Source of the DNA: JBDUCV01 sp040003255
GTDB lineage: Bacteria; Actinomycetota; Actinomycetes; Mycobacteriales; Jatrophihabitantaceae
Assembly: GCA_040003255.1 (NCBI GenBank)
Contig: JBDUCV010000100.1
Span: forward strand, 1-5,823
Length of the DNA: 5,823 nt
Reading direction: 5' to 3'
Shown here: positions 5,644 through 5,823 of the stretch, piece by piece
Layout of the letters: each line of letters starts with the position of its first letter
Position numbering within the stretch: the stretch's first letter is position 1
Notes under the pieces: generated by a model
The model's input: the letters and a program-made list of their open reading frames with translations, nothing else
Database searches by the model: none
Told to the model about the DNA's origin: nothing
Position numbers and translations under genes: made by a program

Positions 5644-5823
5644 TTACTGCTCCGGCGGATAACCCGGCGGGTAGCCCGGACCGGGTTGGCCCTGCGGATA
5701 TTGCTGCTCCTCCCCGGGACGCCCGAAATGCTCCGGCGGGGAGTACCCCGGCGGGGGAACCGGCGGATACGGCGGCTGGGGGTACTGCTGACCCGGTGCC
5801 TGCTGGGGTACCGGTGCCTGCTG
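5644..5823 (-). CDS. Pro/Gln/Tyr/Gly-rich C-terminal tail of an unidentified protein, 5' part outside the window
   Basis: On the minus strand an open frame enters from the right edge and ends in TAA at 5646-5644, giving 59 visible residues. It begins QQAPVPQQAPGQQYPQPPYP, has EHFGRPGEEQQYPQ in the middle and ends GYPPGYPPEQ. About 40 percent is proline, with Gln, Tyr and Gly making up most of the rest. This is a disordered tail of the kind found on many actinobacterial membrane and cell-envelope proteins. The consistent frame, the biased but non-random composition and the TAA placed 7 bases from the convergent eis-like stop support a real gene. No catalytic or folded domain is visible, so I do not name it. 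Confidence 0.7.
   Translation of the reverse strand, partial: QQAPVPQQAPGQQYPQPPYPPVPPPGYSPPEHFGRPGEEQQYPQGQPGPGYPPGYPPEQ
5793..5823. repeat. 13-base direct repeat in the Pro/Gln-rich tail
   Basis: CCGGTGCCTGCTG occurs exactly at 5793-5805 and 5811-5823, an 18-base period. On the minus strand it encodes QQAP twice within QQAPVPQQAPGQ, so it is an in-frame hexapeptide repeat. More copies may lie beyond the right edge. Such repeats usually expand and contract by slippage and need not have a function at DNA level. Confidence 0.75.

Overview
The window is GC-rich and densely packed. Its short or overlapping gene junctions, GTG/TTG starts, lipoprotein-type transport proteins and an IdeR/DtxR-like iron box all point to a high-GC actinomycete. 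A mycobacterium or close relative (Mycobacteriales) is the best guess. It rests on resemblance to mycobacterial ModABC and Eis proteins recalled from memory, not on a search.

Left part (1-2900, plus strand): a molybdate uptake operon. It starts with the C-terminal 65 residues of a Mop/TOBE molybdate-binding protein cut by the window edge. This is followed by modA (binding lipoprotein), modB (permease) and modC (ATPase with its own C-terminal TOBE region). The junctions are a 4-base overlap, a 10-base gap and a 4-base overlap, so the genes are almost certainly co-transcribed and translationally coupled. The operon promoter lies left of the window.

Middle part (2893-4301, minus strand): a two-gene iron uptake unit that converges on modC. 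efeU (FTR1-type iron permease with two REGLE motifs) is transcribed first. It is followed after 58 bases by a small cupredoxin lipoprotein that matches only the N-terminal domain of EfeO. Neither the M75/imelysin domain of EfeO nor efeB is present here. An IdeR/DtxR-like iron box (4266-4284) sits just upstream of efeU. The spacer between the two genes carries an imperfect tandem repeat with four GGAAC pentamers spaced 10, 10 and 11 bases apart. The last coding bases of modC and the cupredoxin gene overlap tail to tail by 8 bases, inside a small perfect inverted repeat.

Right part (4302-5823): an Eis-family GNAT acetyltransferase gene on the plus strand, divergent from efeU. Seven bases past its stop lies the stop codon of a minus-strand gene, of which only a Pro/Gln/Tyr-rich C-terminal tail of 59 residues is visible.

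Most of the content is recognisable transport and acetyltransferase biology. I see no tRNA, rRNA, CRISPR, insertion sequence or phage feature, and no convincing wholly new system. The points most worth a second look are the cupredoxin-only EfeO, the helically phased repeat between the two iron genes, and the iron box shared by divergent efeU and eis-like genes.
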